Shown piece by piece: positions 24,170 through 34,710 of a stretch of 64,000 nt of DNA (the first letter of the stretch is position 1; each line of letters starts with the position of its first letter). The position numbers and the translations under genes were made by a program. The stretch is from Cristatella mucedo (taxonomy: Eukaryota; Bryozoa; Phylactolaemata; Cristatellidae). The notes under the pieces are model-generated. The model was not told the DNA's origin. It searched no databases and saw only the letters and a list, made by a program, of their open reading frames with translations. The stretch covers positions 1-64,000 of the forward strand of contig WPIO01000088.1 in assembly GCA_009760855.2 (NCBI GenBank). The letters run 5' to 3'.

Positions 24170-24676
24170 CTAACTGTTGAACCTTTCGCATACCATGGAA
24201 CATACGAACTCTACACAAATTCTGAAAAACGAGGATTGAGCTCCCGCTGGCGCGCTTTGCCGTGAGCCAGCTGGGCCTGCATTAGCCTGATCGCTTAGCG
24301 AGGCAGTAGCAGGTCCAACTCCGAGCGTCAGTTCTTCGTCGAGTTGAGGTGTCGCCGTCGGTTTGACCGGTTCCTCTTCAGCATGATCTGCAGTGGCTGG
24401 TGGCTGATCATCATTAATTTCCCCTCTATCTGCCTCATCAGAAGTGCTTGGCGTGGGAAGCTCGTCCTCCAGGTTAGCAGGTGGCAGTCCTGTTGCCCTG
24501 CGCCAAGCTGGTTTGCAGCGGTTGATATGTACTGTGCTAGGTGTGCCAGCAGTGTCGTGTTCGTCCACAACGCGAACGTTCGTGTCAGTACGGTCCACAA
24601 TAAGGAGGGGACCTCGCCACAGGTGTTGCAACTTTGGTGAAAGACCCCTCCGGGGCCTGGGTGCATAAACAGTCAC
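24170..24676 (-). pseudogene. Integrase C-terminal domain and tail (GPY/F module)
   Basis: Continuation of pol after a frameshift near 24,670. It begins with the basic segment PRPRRGLSPKL, then WRGPLLIVDRTD, the GPY/F-type module found at the integrase C-terminus of many Ty3/gypsy elements, followed by a VHINRCKPAW segment. The rest (residues about 65-168) is acidic and Pro/Thr-rich without a named domain, as is common for the variable tail of these polyproteins. It ends at a stop near 24,170. This module takes part in DNA binding and target choice in the family. The frame is separated from the integrase core by one frameshift and one stop codon. Confidence 0.8.
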
Positions 24677-24938
24677 TGACCTTCAACGTGGATTCTGTGG
24701 CAGTACGGTCGTACTGCCGCTTTTGCTTGGCCTGAGCTGCCTGAATGTTCTGCCTCGCTACGTCGCATGCTTCGACAAGCTTATCATGCATGGCCTGCAC
24801 ATAGCCGTCCGCGGCTTCACACGGCTCGTCCACAGGAAAAACTAGGTCTATTGGCAAACGAGCCTCTTGCCCGTGGTTCATGAAAAATTGGCTGCAGCGA
24901 GTCGACTCGTGAAAGCAAGTTCGATAGGCAAACAGCAC
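24585..24938 (-). pseudogene. Integrase, post-catalytic segment
   Basis: In the same frame as the integrase core but separated from it by a TAG at 24,939-24,941. It opens with VLFAYRTCFHEST, the conserved block that follows the DDE catalytic core in Ty3/gypsy integrases, and continues through a helical QAAQAKQKRQYD segment. The frame is lost near 24,670, where the GPY/F module continues in another frame. The last ~30 residues given by this frame are out of register. Confidence 0.85.
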
Positions 24939-26461
24939 CTACGGTATGTACAAGTCCCAATCACGTTGGTTGCTACTGGCAAACATGGAAAGCATCTCTA
25001 CAAGCGTGCCATTCAAGCGCTCTACTAGCCCATCAGTCTGCGGGTGATACGGCGATGTGTGCAATTGGTCGATAGACATCATGCGACACACCCCCTCGAG
25101 CATTCGATACATAAAGTTGGCCCCACCGTCAGAAAGGACCTGATCGGGAACACCGTGCCGGCAGACAATCTCTTCCATGAAGACTTTGGCACAGGTCAGT
25201 GTTGTCTGGTCGGGAATCGCCCTAGCCTCGGGCCACTTGATGAAGCAGTCGGTCATCACTAGTATGTACCGGTTCCCTGACGATGCTAGTGGCAGCTTCA
25301 CTATGTCCATGGCAACTCGTTGCCAAGGTCGTTCCACAGGGATGCTTTTAAGAGGCACTTTTGCCCATTGCCGAGGCCGCTTTTTGGAGTGGCATGCGAT
25401 GCACGTCCTTACATACTCCGCGATGTCTTCTGCCATGCCTGGCCAGAAATATCGCTCCTGCACGCGGCTCAGGGTTTTCTGGGTGCCCAAATGTGCTCCG
25501 AATAGATCGGCGTGGCACTCTAGCTTAACATGCAGTCGCAGGGCAGCAGGTACCACCAGCTGCTTCCGGCGCCTTCCGGCGACGGCCCGATAGAGACACC
25601 CATTCGGGAGCAGAACGAACGATGAGCGATGATCGTTAACGTATTGTCTATGCTCCTGTGTGCAGTGTCCGACATCGTTCCCCTGCAACGAATCCATTAG
25701 GCAGCGCAGCAAAGAATCGTTCAACTGTATTTTCCTCATGTACACAGGGTCAGCCTCGGCTGCAAAAACAGTGCCCACGAAGCTAGCAGGAGCCGGCTCT
25801 TGCAAACGTGACAGAGCATCTGCATTGGCATTAGCCTTCCCACAACGATATTTCACCTCCATATCGTACTCCTGTAGCTCCAATGCCCACTTTGCTAAGA
25901 ACCGAGATTCGTGGTTCCCTTTAAGGACCCTCACCAAAGGCTGGTGATCTGATAGGACAGAGAACCGGTGGCCATAAAGGTACCCTCGAAAGTGGCGCAC
26001 TGCTGCTACGACGGCTAATGCCTCCCGCTCAACGGTGGAATAATTACGTTCAGTCTTGCTCAGAATCCGGCTGAAATAGGCCACGGCATGCTTCTTCCCG
26101 TCCAACACTTGCCCGAGAACGGCTCCTAGAGCAGTACCACTGTCATCTGTACTAAGAACAAAGGGTGCAGCAAAGTCTGGGAACCTAAGAACTGGCTTTG
26201 CACACAGCCGGTCCCGGAGATCCTTGAAGGAACGCTCACATTCCCTCGACCACACGAAGCGCTCACCCTTTCGCAGCAGGTTGTTTAGCGGCACAGCAAT
26301 TTTGGCAAACCCGGGCACAAACTTGCGATAGTAGGAGGCCAGTCCATGGAACTGCCTGACTCCTGTACATTCCTGGGTGGTGGGTAATGGAGAATCTTGT
26401 CCACATTCCCCGGATCTGGCAATATACTGTCCAGGGACAGTAGGTGCCCCAGATAACACAC
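24939..26461 (-). pseudogene. Pol: RNase H and integrase core
   Basis: After the stop at 26,462-26,464 and a one-base frameshift at about 26,358-26,364, a 500-residue frame runs to a TAG at 24,939-24,941. It starts with the reverse-transcriptase thumb (RQFHGLASYYRKFV). RNase H carries D in FVLSTDDSG, E in STVEREA, D in LSDHQPL and D in ADALSR. Integrase has the HHCC zinc motif (ECHADLFGAHLG ... CIACHSKK) and the catalytic triad D in MDIVKLP, D in SDGGANF and E in VERLNG. The second Asp block reads DGG where most family members have DQG or DRG. The catalytic residues are all visible, so decay is recent relative to the LINE copies here. RNase H removes the RNA template and integrase inserts the cDNA. 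Confidence 0.93.
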
Positions 26462-27358
26462 TTAGTCTCTGGCAAAGTGGCATTTCGAGGGTTTGATCTT
26501 GAGACCATTAGCCCTCATCCTATCCAGAACCTCCCCAAGCCGAACCAGATGTTCCTCAAAGCTCCGCGAAAAGACCAATATGTCGTCAATATAAATTAGG
26601 CAAGTCGTCCATTGAAGACCTGCTAGGACGAAGTCCATGGCTCGCTGGAACATACCGGGTGCATTGCACAGCCCAAAGTTCATCTTCTTAAACTGGTACT
26701 GCCAATTGTAGGTCACGAAGGCAGTCTTTGCCTTGTCTTCAGGGCGCATCGCTATCTGCCAGTACCCTGAGGCAAGGTCAAGAGTGCTGAAATATCGCGC
26801 GCCCCCTAACAATTGACAAACCTCGTCTGGCCGAGGTAATGGGTAGCTGTCCTTTACCGTTACTGAGTTAAGCCGCCTATAATCAACACAGAACCGGTAG
26901 GTACCGTCCTTCTTCTTGACTAGTAGTACCGGCGAGCTCCATGGGCTACACGACTCTTCGATCACACCGGCTTCGAGAATGTCGCGTACCTGGTTGTCTA
27001 CTTCGGACCGCAGTGCCTGAGGTACAGGGTAGGGTCTGGCCCGAATCGGCCTCAAACTCCCGTTGTCTATTTGGTGCTGCACTTGTTCTAGCAGGCCGAG
27101 GTCCAAGCTCCCACTTGAGAAAACATCCCGATAATCAATCAGGAGATCTCGCAGCTGCTGCTGCTCCTGTGGTTTCAAGCTAGTTCCTGAAAGGTTGAGC
27201 TGGAACTCGTCCGATGCCACTTCCCGAACGCCACACACTTCAGTGGCTGGCCTGTTTTGTACATCCACCCTGGAGTCTACTGAAAGCAGCCTACCAATGT
27301 GAGTGCCCAGCTTGAGCCGGACCGGGTGGTGGCCAGTATTAATGAGCCGCACTGGGAC
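26462..27358 (-). pseudogene. Pol: reverse transcriptase
   Basis: In the same frame as gag-pro but separated by a TGA at 27,359-27,361. The first part links protease to RT. The RT fingers and palm are intact: PIRARPYPVP, WSSPVLLVKKKDGTYRFCVD, the LDLASGYWQI block (first catalytic Asp), FGLCNAPGMFQ, and YIDD at 26,582-26,593 (the YXDD active site). The frame is cut by a TAA at 26,462-26,464 just after KCHFARD. One frameshift lies about 100 bp further on. The enzyme would copy genomic RNA into cDNA in the particle. Confidence 0.93.
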
Positions 27359-29194
27359 TCAGCCGCACGATACGACTATGGCCCTAGCTGCAGCCAGACC
27401 TAGCCCTGCCAGCCTCCCTTCGTTGGGCTCGAACAGCCATTCAACCTCTACTGTAGTCGTCACAGGACATCTGACCAACTGCTCGCACCTAGGTGCAATA
27501 TTTAGGTCCTCTGGCACACAGACATCCATTTCAGGTGGGTAACAGGAGCGGTTGCTTCTAAAGTTTATTGTATGGGTCCCAATAGTCGCTACACCTTGCC
27601 CGTAGTCCAGAGTTAGAGGGGAAAGTTTCCTAAGAAAGTCTGTCACTAGTAGCACTGGAAATGAGCTACCCTCGGCTACGTGCACCAAGTGCTTTCTTAC
27701 CAACTTCGCTATAGTGATAAGGACGCTGGCTGTGCCTATGATATCCAGTGGTGCCCCGGTCACCCCGACGGCCTTCTTGGTGGACTTATTCAACTTCAAG
27801 CCCCAGGCTGTAGCATACTTAGCGTCCACTAACGAGATTTCGGCCCCGGAGTCTAGAAGTCCCACCACATCATGGCCATCTACCTGCAGGTCCACCGCCG
27901 TTGTGATGATGCCCTCTCGAGAGCCTAGGGCCTTCCCGACCTGCGGTACTCGAGCTAGTCCGACCGGTGGGCTAGGGGGCCTCTCGGTCAGCTCACGCTC
28001 CGTCTGGACTGGGTTTTCCCAGTTCTGCAGGACACCTGCGGCCCCAGCATGAGTTATTGCTCGAAGGCGGGGAGCAACACGTGGAAGCCCCGTGGCCGGT
28101 CCACTGCACATCTGGGCCTGCTCTCGCCTGCACTGCCGCTCTATATGGCCAGACTTCTTGCATCGTCGACAAATCGGTTGTCTATCGTGGGTATAAACAT
28201 CGTCCGGTCGCCCACCACGACCGCCCCTAGGACTGGTGGAAACTTCTCTTGATTTGAGTCTAGCTTCTATGTCACAAAGGCGCTTAAACTGGGATGCCAA
28301 GAGTTGCTCACTAGGGCTTACCATAGTGGTACCTGTTCCACGTAGGCCCATGCCACTGGATTGCCCTACCATGGGCCTGCTGCCCCACCCGCTAACCTGT
28401 CTCTGCCTCTCCAGCTCTTCGCAACGCTCGGCGTATCTCAGAGCTTCATTCAAGTCGCGACACCGATGGCGAAACACATGCTCGCCAATGCGTGGGCTTA
28501 AGCCACGCACAAAAATCGGAAGCAGTACCCCGTCGAGGTCGGCAGCGGCCATAGCAGGGTACGCCATTCCTGCATCCTTCAAGATGCAGTCATAAAATTC
28601 GTACACACTTTGCTGCGACAATTGCTGTTTGGCACACAAGCGCATTCTAGCAGCTTCCTGCCACCCACTCCGTTCAAAAACTGCTCTCAGGGCCTCTACC
28701 AGCTGCTCGAGGGTGTAGTAGCTACCCAGCGACTCTGTCGCTCTGAGGAACACCCTTGTCGCCCTGCCCTCAAAAAACATGCCTAGTTTATCACGCTGTA
28801 TATCACTAGTCCATCCGCAGCCCCTCGCAAGTACACCGAATCGCTTGTACCAGTCCATGAACGATTCGCTCCCATCATCGCTAAAGCCCTTTAACGGGAC
28901 TACTGGGCCTGGAGTGTACGGGATGCACGGTGGCTCCCGGCCAACACTCATTTGGCCCTGCCCAACACTCACCAGTGGCAGTTGACAGGTTATCGGCGTC
29001 TGGGGTCTGACTGCGGGCGTGCTGGCGAAACCTGCCGGCCAGGTGGCAGCAGCAGCAAGATACTCTTTTGGCGTAGCTACGAGCTCAGGGCCCTGTCGGA
29101 CTCTCACTGCTGTGGCACCACCCAAACCCATGTCTGACGTTAGCTGGGAATCACCTCGGTGCCCCCCGTAGCCGCCAATCTGCTGGTCTTTCAT
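27359..29194 (-). CDS. Gag-protease polyprotein of the Ty3/gypsy element
   Basis: An intact 611-codon frame starting at the first ATG after the leader. Residues about 95-265 form the capsid-like retrotransposon Gag region (VVPLKGFSDDGSESFMDWYK..., a Trp/Leu-rich helical domain). A CCHC zinc knuckle lies at residues 342-355 (C342, C345, H350, C355), preceded by a Gly/Arg-rich stretch; this binds RNA. An aspartic protease follows, with LLDSG at residues 446-450 (active-site D448; DSG rather than DTG) and a later LLVTDFL block. Gag and protease share one frame, so the protease would be made with Gag. The closing TGA (27,359-27,361) is followed in frame by pol. The TGA sits where family members keep an open codon, and a CGA-to-TGA CpG change would explain it. 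Confidence 0.92.
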   Translation of the reverse strand: MKDQQIGGYGGHRGDSQLTSDMGLGGATAVRVRQGPELVATPKEYLAAAATWPAGFASTPAVRPQTPITCQLPLVSVGQGQMSVGREPPCIPYTPGPVVPLKGFSDDGSESFMDWYKRFGVLARGCGWTSDIQRDKLGMFFEGRATRVFLRATESLGSYYTLEQLVEALRAVFERSGWQEAARMRLCAKQQLSQQSVYEFYDCILKDAGMAYPAMAAADLDGVLLPIFVRGLSPRIGEHVFRHRCRDLNEALRYAERCEELERQRQVSGWGSRPMVGQSSGMGLRGTGTTMVSPSEQLLASQFKRLCDIEARLKSREVSTSPRGGRGGRPDDVYTHDRQPICRRCKKSGHIERQCRREQAQMCSGPATGLPRVAPRLRAITHAGAAGVLQNWENPVQTERELTERPPSPPVGLARVPQVGKALGSREGIITTAVDLQVDGHDVVGLLDSGAEISLVDAKYATAWGLKLNKSTKKAVGVTGAPLDIIGTASVLITIAKLVRKHLVHVAEGSSFPVLLVTDFLRKLSPLTLDYGQGVATIGTHTINFRSNRSCYPPEMDVCVPEDLNIAPRCEQLVRCPVTTTVEVEWLFEPNEGRLAGLGLAAARAIVVSCG

Positions 29195-29482
29195 GCTCGT
29201 ACCTAACTCGAGTTCCTGCTTCTAAAGAGTCGTCATCACACGGCAAATTGCCGGGCTGCGTCCGATAGTACGCCTCCTGACCCATGGGATAGCTGGGATA
29301 GCCACTGTCGGCCATCACTGAATGGGGTCTATTCTAGACCTATCCCTCCCTCACGTGATAGGGTCAACCAATCAGATTCCCTTACCATGGATGAATTTGG
29401 ACCACTAACAATGCATATGTCATACAAGTAATACAACGCATATAACATACGCTGCGAATATCAAGAAGGTTGCTAAAATGTT
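29195..29482 (-). other. Element leader between primer-binding site and gag
   Basis: About 290 bp without a long ORF on the minus strand. It would contain packaging signals in this class of element, but none is recognisable by eye. Confidence 0.5.
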
Positions 29483-29484
29483 CG

Positions 29485-29502
29485 TCACTGCAAGGGTCGC
29501 CA
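29485..29502 (-). promoter_or_regulatory. Primer-binding site
   Basis: Three bases inside the 5' LTR the minus strand reads TGGCGACCCTTGCAG. It starts with TGG, the complement of the CCA end of a tRNA, as usual for LTR elements. The tRNA that would prime cannot be named without a tRNA search. Confidence 0.7.
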
Positions 29503-29505
29503 AAA

Positions 29506-30086
29506 TGTAACCGAGTTCAAGGGGCCAGTGGCTAACTCCCGCTATGGCTCGCTACTATCTATGTCCGTTCTGGGTCGTTACGCCGGGCCCTCCGGTAACA
29601 GTGGTTCACGCGTGATCGATCGGGTACACAACACTTTATATAATACGCACGCATGCGCTATACAAAGGGGGGCACCAAACAAGCCTACCGAGAAAGGTCC
29701 TATACATATATACAATATATATATAATAATATATATAATATATATACAATATATATAATATATATATATATACAAGGTAAACTAAAGGGCGCGGGATGAC
29801 GCGCGGACAAACGTGCTCAGTCGGCTTCCACAGTCGCACCGTCGCAGGACTCCGCCTCGCCAGTACAAGCGTACGCCGTCCAAGATCCGGCTAGCTGAGT
29901 ACAGTGCGGTAGACGAAGCGGACGTCCAACACCGTCGAGAGCTTCCGCCGAAAGAGAGCGAGCACGTTGTACCCAGTTTCCGTCCTCGGAACTCTGGGAG
30001 CTGACCCCAGGCTTTACCCTTTCGGGGCAAGGCGACGCCCAGCCCGACATATCGAATGTCAGTGGGTCCGCCTACTCTAGGGTACA
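29506..30086 (-). repeat. 5' LTR of the Ty3/gypsy element
   Basis: 581 bp with TG...CA ends. It is longer than the 3' LTR because of an AT-rich insertion at about 29,705-29,774. A TATA-like motif (TATATAAAG on the minus strand, about 29,632-29,645) is the likely promoter. Confidence 0.95.
29705..29774. repeat. AT microsatellite inside the 5' LTR
   Basis: An ATATATA/ACAATA type expansion, absent from the 3' LTR at the equivalent place ('cctatacaaggtaaac'). It therefore arose after insertion. Confidence 0.9.
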
Positions 30087-30090
30087 AGGG
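30087..30090. repeat. Target-site duplication AGGG, right
   Basis: Matches AGGG at 23,279-23,282 on the other side of the element. Confidence 0.7.
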
Positions 30091-30770
30091 TATGACGGCT
30101 AGGCCGGGCGGGGCCTGACCTATGGGCACGGCCGGATGTGCGGTGACGAGAGCTAACCGGGGCTCTTGGGTTAGCGAAGTTGGCCGAGTAATTCGCGGTG
30201 TTGGACGCTCCCGGTCTCGCCGAGTTATGCATCCGGATGGGTGCAGGCGTGCTCCGGCGATGCGGCCACGCACGCAAGGCGACGAGTGCCCACGGCTCGA
30301 GCAGAGCTGGATAGCACGCTCGTTTTTGTATATTCAGCGTTGCCGTGTGGTGTATTCGCGGCCACCCTGAGTTGGTGTATTTTGGCGGAAGCTCCCGACT
30401 GCGGTGAGCGTTGACTTCTGCTATCCAAGCTGTTACTTAGCCAGCCGGATCTTTTATGGCGTACGCTCGCCCTGTTGGAACGGAGTCGGTACACGGCGAG
30501 ATTGCGGAAGCCGACCGACGAACTTACGCGTCGGTTTGCGCTTGCGTCGTCGTCTTGTGCCCCTGTATTTAACTCTATGTTGGATTTCCCTTTTGGACTT
30601 TTTTAGTCCCTCTGCTTCTGTTGGCGCATGCGATATTGTCAAGAGGTCTAACCTGACGGCAGCTCGTCTTACCCTAGCTCAGTGGCATAGCGAGCGGCTG
30701 CGTGGCCTGAGCTTGGCTGGCCTTGGTGGGTGATAGCCTCTGACCCACGTAAACTTGGCTACATAGTAGT
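30091..30770 (+). repeat. Older, related LTR in opposite orientation
   Basis: On the plus strand this is collinear with the LTR sequence read on the minus strand. Shared blocks in order are 'GGMRGAAGCTCCCGAC' (about 30,385), 'TAGCCRGCCGG' (30,438), 'GGCGTACG' (30,458), 'GGAAGCCGAC' (30,506), and 'GCGCATGCG' (30,623). It is clearly more diverged than the two LTRs of the young element are from each other. Edges are uncertain and the match weakens before 30,380 and after 30,650. It may be a solo LTR; no internal region is seen. Confidence 0.6.
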
Positions 30771-30799
30771 ATCCGCTTTCATTCTATATAACCCTGCTA

Positions 30800-31515
30800 T
30801 CATTAAGCACTAAAGACCTAAATCACCCTCTACTAAGACAATGCTCATTAAAATTTGTTGAAACCTCGTTACACCTTATACAAAATACGGTCGTATTCGT
30901 TTCTCACAGAAGTTCTACTCTTAGTAGAAGACACACTCTACCTTAAAAAATACTCAAATTAAGTAACGGTATAGCCAAGATGCGGCCAAATCAAGGAGGC
31001 AGACGTCGCTCTTTGGCATTCAATCGTCAAAACAGTTTCTCGGACGACCATTTAGCAAGTGTGATAAATAGTAGGGTTTTTTATTTGGTCCATAGCAAAC
31101 AGTTAGCCGGACCCTTTTTTTGTGAATTCTGACTGACTGAACACTGAGTTACCTAGAGTTGTCAGCCTTCACTGTTCAGCAAGTCCCTCCGTTTATGGCA
31201 AGCCAGAGAATTTCCTTTAATGCTGCGCCAACTCAATATCAACAGTGGTTACCATTCGTTAAAGGCCGGGATTCTAAGTCGGTCTATAATGCAAAATTAA
31301 AGGTACGAATGGCTATCTGAGCTGCCGTTGTTCTGCACTAGCATGTTTGCAGAGGTGCTCCGTTGCTGCTTGAGTTTGCAATGATGGCTTGTCAGGAAGT
31401 GCCTCCGTCTCTGTTCATTTCAGGGAATAATTGAAATCGCGGCTGAGCATAGCTGCAAGATAGGATCACTAAGCTTAGAATTGGCTGGGTGCCGGTCATT
31501 GGCTGGCGCCAATCG
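30800..31515. repeat. Repeat R1, copy 2
   Basis: Same-orientation match to 12,170-12,885 (landmarks given there). It ends about 85 bp before the 3' terminus of the reference LINE-A, as copy 1 lies about 135 bp before a LINE-A relative. Confidence 0.7.
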
Positions 31516-31887
31516 CACCAATCGCCGATCCCAATTCCCTTTTCTTCTCCGACGCAATCCACAAAATGACCCCCGATGGTTGATGTACGGGCTACTTTAT
31601 TTTTAGTATAATAATGTATTTGATAAAGCGCCCTCAGAGGACTCAATCTCTTCCTAGGCCCTTCATATTTGCTGCAAAGGAAAACGCAATTGAATCGTGA
31701 ATACCATTATGCTTGATAAACAACATGAACAACATGGTTAGGGGCGACATGCACAGGGTCAGCATGCAAATGTGGTTAGTGGCACCATGCACAGTGTCAG
31801 CAGGCATAAGCACATCGAGGACGAATCACAGGGACCCACTAAATGCTGTCCTAAATAATAGTGTTTTAAAGTTCTTTTTAAATGTGG

Positions 31888-32165
31888 TCAAGTCACGGAA
31901 TGTTCTGACACAAGTCGGGAGGAAGTTCCAGGCTTTAGAAACATACGAACTAAATGCACCGTCTCCAAAGGACTTAAGGTTTGTACTACGTAGTGGTAAA
32001 CTTTTGGATTCCGAAAAGCGGGTGGTACGATGCTTGGCCTGCTGGGGGAGTGGATCTGAGAAATGACTGGAGCCAATGAATAAAGTGACCTAATAGTGAG
32101 CCACAAAACTTTGAAGTCGATCCGTTGCTTGACTGGCAACCAGTGCAGGTCGGCGAGTAGTGGTG
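31888..32165 (-). pseudogene. LINE-A ORF C-terminal block
   Basis: The minus-strand frame opens with PVKQRIDFKVLWLT and RSLYSLAPV, the block LPV..RI.FK.L.LT..SL...AP that follows the reverse transcriptase in CR1/L2-type LINEs. It is one frame away from the reverse-transcriptase frame (frameshift near 32,150). The ensuing 'GD.AFS..AP..WN' motif is visible only in the plus-strand copy at 45.9 kb. After about 60 residues the frame drifts. Confidence 0.75.
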
Positions 32166-33270
32166 CTATGTGGCAACTGCAACGTTCACGACAGACAAGC
32201 CTAGCTGCCGAGTTGTATACAAGCTGTTCTGGCCTGATTGCACATGCCGGTAGGCCGGTAAGCAGCGAGTTGCAGAAATCAATTCGGATGTCACAAATGC
32301 AGGGACCAATTTAGACGTTGTATCCTTATCTAAACAAGCCCAAATTTTAGCTATGTTATGGCACTGGAAGTAGGCTAATTTGATTGTGGAGCTGATGTGG
32401 TCGTCTAACGAGAGGTCACTTTGGAACATGACACCTAGATTTCGAGCTGATTTAACGGGAGATATACTGGCAGAGCCAATTTTGAGCGTCAGCCTTTCTA
32501 ATTTCTGAACCACACTGGGTTTGCTCATAACCAGCAGGATAGTTTTATCATCATGTAGTTTTAGAAAATTTGCTGCCATCGATGTGAGGATGTCATTGGT
32601 ACATGCAGCAAGTGAGTTAAGAGAATTCGAGGTGCTCGAAGGTAGGGAGGGATCGAAGGACAAGCACAACTGAGTGTCATCCGCATGAAAGTGAAAGCCC
32701 AGATTGTGCTTGGCAATCACACAAGCAAGAGGAAGAGTATAAGCCGTGAAAAGAGCCGGACCTAGCACGGAGCAATGAGGTACCCCATATTTCAGTGGTA
32801 CCTCGGATGATCTTTGTCCATTCATATTAATACTCTGGAGTCTCTCAATGAGATATGATCTGAACCATTGTAGAGCAATGCCAGTGATGCCCTGGCGAGA
32901 TGAGAGGCGCTCTAGAAGAACTTTTGATCGATAGTATCAAAAGCTGCTGAAATACTGAGCACAACAAGCAGAGCCACCTTATCTATTTCTTCATTCCTTA
33001 GTAGGTAAGTGTACACCTTAAGCAAAGCCGAATCTGTGGAGTTATTAGCTCTTAATCCACGCTGGAACTTACTAGCAAGGTTTGAGTCTTCGATATGAGT
33101 TCAGCTGGTCTATCATGACCTGTTTCAATGTCTTAGATAGGAATAGTAGAAGGGAGACTGGGTAGTAGTTGCTGAATTTCTCTTGATCCAGTGTCACTTT
33201 CTTGAGAAGTGGCCTGACTACAGCTGTTTTAAAGTGCTGGGACATGATCTGAGGCTAATGACATATTACT
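32166..33270 (-). pseudogene. LINE-A reverse transcriptase
   Basis: An open 220-codon frame (32,166-32,825) carries GVPHCSVLGPALFT (family consensus GVPQGSVLGP) and FHADDTQL (the YADDTQ active site with H for Y), then the thumb segment SARNLGVMFQSDLS. Upstream, in broken frames to about 33,270, lie the blocks SISAAFDTID (catalytic Asp of motif A), GLRANNSTDSALL and a PLLKK...SN block. Stops and shifts near 32,830 and 32,930 separate them. The Cys at the GVPQG position and the His at the YADD position suggest loss of function beyond the frame breaks. Confidence 0.85.
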
Positions 33271-33899
33271 GCTCTCAGTTAAGCACGGCAGCAGCAGATC
33301 AATGCAGTGTTGGAGCAGGACGGTGAGAACAAGGTCTAGAGGACTTTATGTCTTCTTTGATTGGGCTATGAACTTTAGGACGAGATCACTAGTAACCTGC
33401 CTAAATGTAGACATTGAGGGGCAGCCAGGAATCGGGGAACAGCATTCTAGGGGAGACGTTGTCATCGCAGGGATGAACTCCCTGATCCTGTTTATCTTCT
33501 GCAAAAAGAATCGAGAGAAGCGATCGGCTAGATCATCACAAGGATCATCAAGTTAGGAGCTAATCTGGGAGCGGTTGAGAAGATGGTTGATCGCCGACAT
33601 CAGCATTTTTGGATTGTGCATTTGTGATTCAACGATGTTTCTATAGAAGCTAGACTTGGCCTTGGCTAGGATCGATTGGTACGACCTACAGTATTCTCCA
33701 TACTTATCATAGATGTTAGGATCAACTATATCATATATGTCTAGATCAACTCGTCGAACGTGTCAGCTATTGTCGTGTCGTAGCTATCTAATAATGATGA
33801 CAGATCGGAGAGAGACTGAGCAGCAGAGGCGAAGCAGATATTCTGGCACGGACAGCATCGATGTCAACGGTATTGAGGTCTCGCGATTCACAAGTTATT

Positions 33900-34710
33900 T
33901 TAGAGGAGGAGGTGGACACACTGTAGCTTGAATGAGATCTGCATGTATTCTGATAAGCAGGATTTGGTAATAATTGGCGATGACAAAGTGCAGTTGCATG
34001 AGAAAATCTGGTCCAGTGTGTGACCCTTGATGTTAGTAGGGTCATGCACATGAGCCACAAGAGACAATGAGTCAGTCAATGCACAAAATGCAGTGCTGAA
34101 GGTGTCATATAAGTTATCTAAGTGAACTTTGAAATCCCTACAGCGAGGAAGGATCGATTTCTTGCACATAGAATCGAAACGACAGAGAAATCTGAGATAA
34201 AGGAGGATTTGGTACTTGGTGGGCTATAGACGACTTCCACAATCGGTAGTTTGTTTTCGGGTGAGACCAGGACAATTGATTCATATAATTGCTTCGAGGG
34301 TGGCTTGAAAAATGGCTTGAAGTTGAATTTCAAGCGCCCGATAACAGCAACACCAGCTCCAGTTTGGATTTAGGCGTGTAAAAGAACAAGAAAACAGTTG
34401 GAGTTGCGTCTTTTTTGTCGGGCAGTTCATCGATTTCAGCTAAGTGTCAGCTAGGGCGAGCAGGTCGATTCCATTTTCAGAAATTAGGTCGCTTATTACC
34501 AGAGGTCTATGGCACATCGAACGAGGATTCCAAAGGCAAGCGTTGAGTCTGGCCGGTGGAGTTATAATAGGCCTGATGACCAGTAAGTTAGAGAGATTCA
34601 CAGTGACGTATGTGGGGTAGCGTGCTGAGCGGTTCGAGACAATGCTAGGAATACCAAACGAGCGGGTACTCAGCTCGCAGTTCCTGCCCAACGAGCGGCG
34701 TCCGAGCTGG
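33900..34710 (-). pseudogene. LINE-A endonuclease domain
   Basis: Three short frames in order. LWNPRSMCHRPLVISDLI with ENGIDLLAL (34,440-34,600) matches the start of APE-type LINE endonucleases (consensus 'LW..RS...K...I.DLI.E..ID.L.LTET'). SPENKLPIVEVVYSPPS (34,118-34,330) is the middle block. HDPTNIKGHTLDQIF (33,900-34,170) is the 'PTH..GHTLDLI' C-terminal block. Frameshifts divide them. In living elements this domain nicks target DNA to start target-primed reverse transcription. Confidence 0.8.

Larger units (their letters stand above)
23283..30086 (-). mobile_element. Ty3/gypsy LTR retrotransposon, nearly complete but inactivated
   Basis: About 6.8 kb, reading on the minus strand. Order in the element: 5' LTR (29,506-30,086), primer-binding site, leader, gag-pro, reverse transcriptase, RNase H, integrase, 3' tail, 3' LTR (23,283-23,802). 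RT and RNase H before integrase is the Ty3/gypsy (Metaviridae) order. There is no env-like ORF. The ends are TG...CA with a flanking AGGG duplication, so this is one insertion event. The LTRs differ by about six substitutions in their first 130 aligned bases, most of them CpG against TpG or CpA. The coding region has three in-frame stops and two frameshifts, so it cannot make its own polyprotein. Confidence 0.96.

Noticed and set aside
29782-30273. 163-codon open frame across the LTR right end
   Set aside because: It crosses the LTR boundary into the flank, so it cannot be a gene of the element or of the host.
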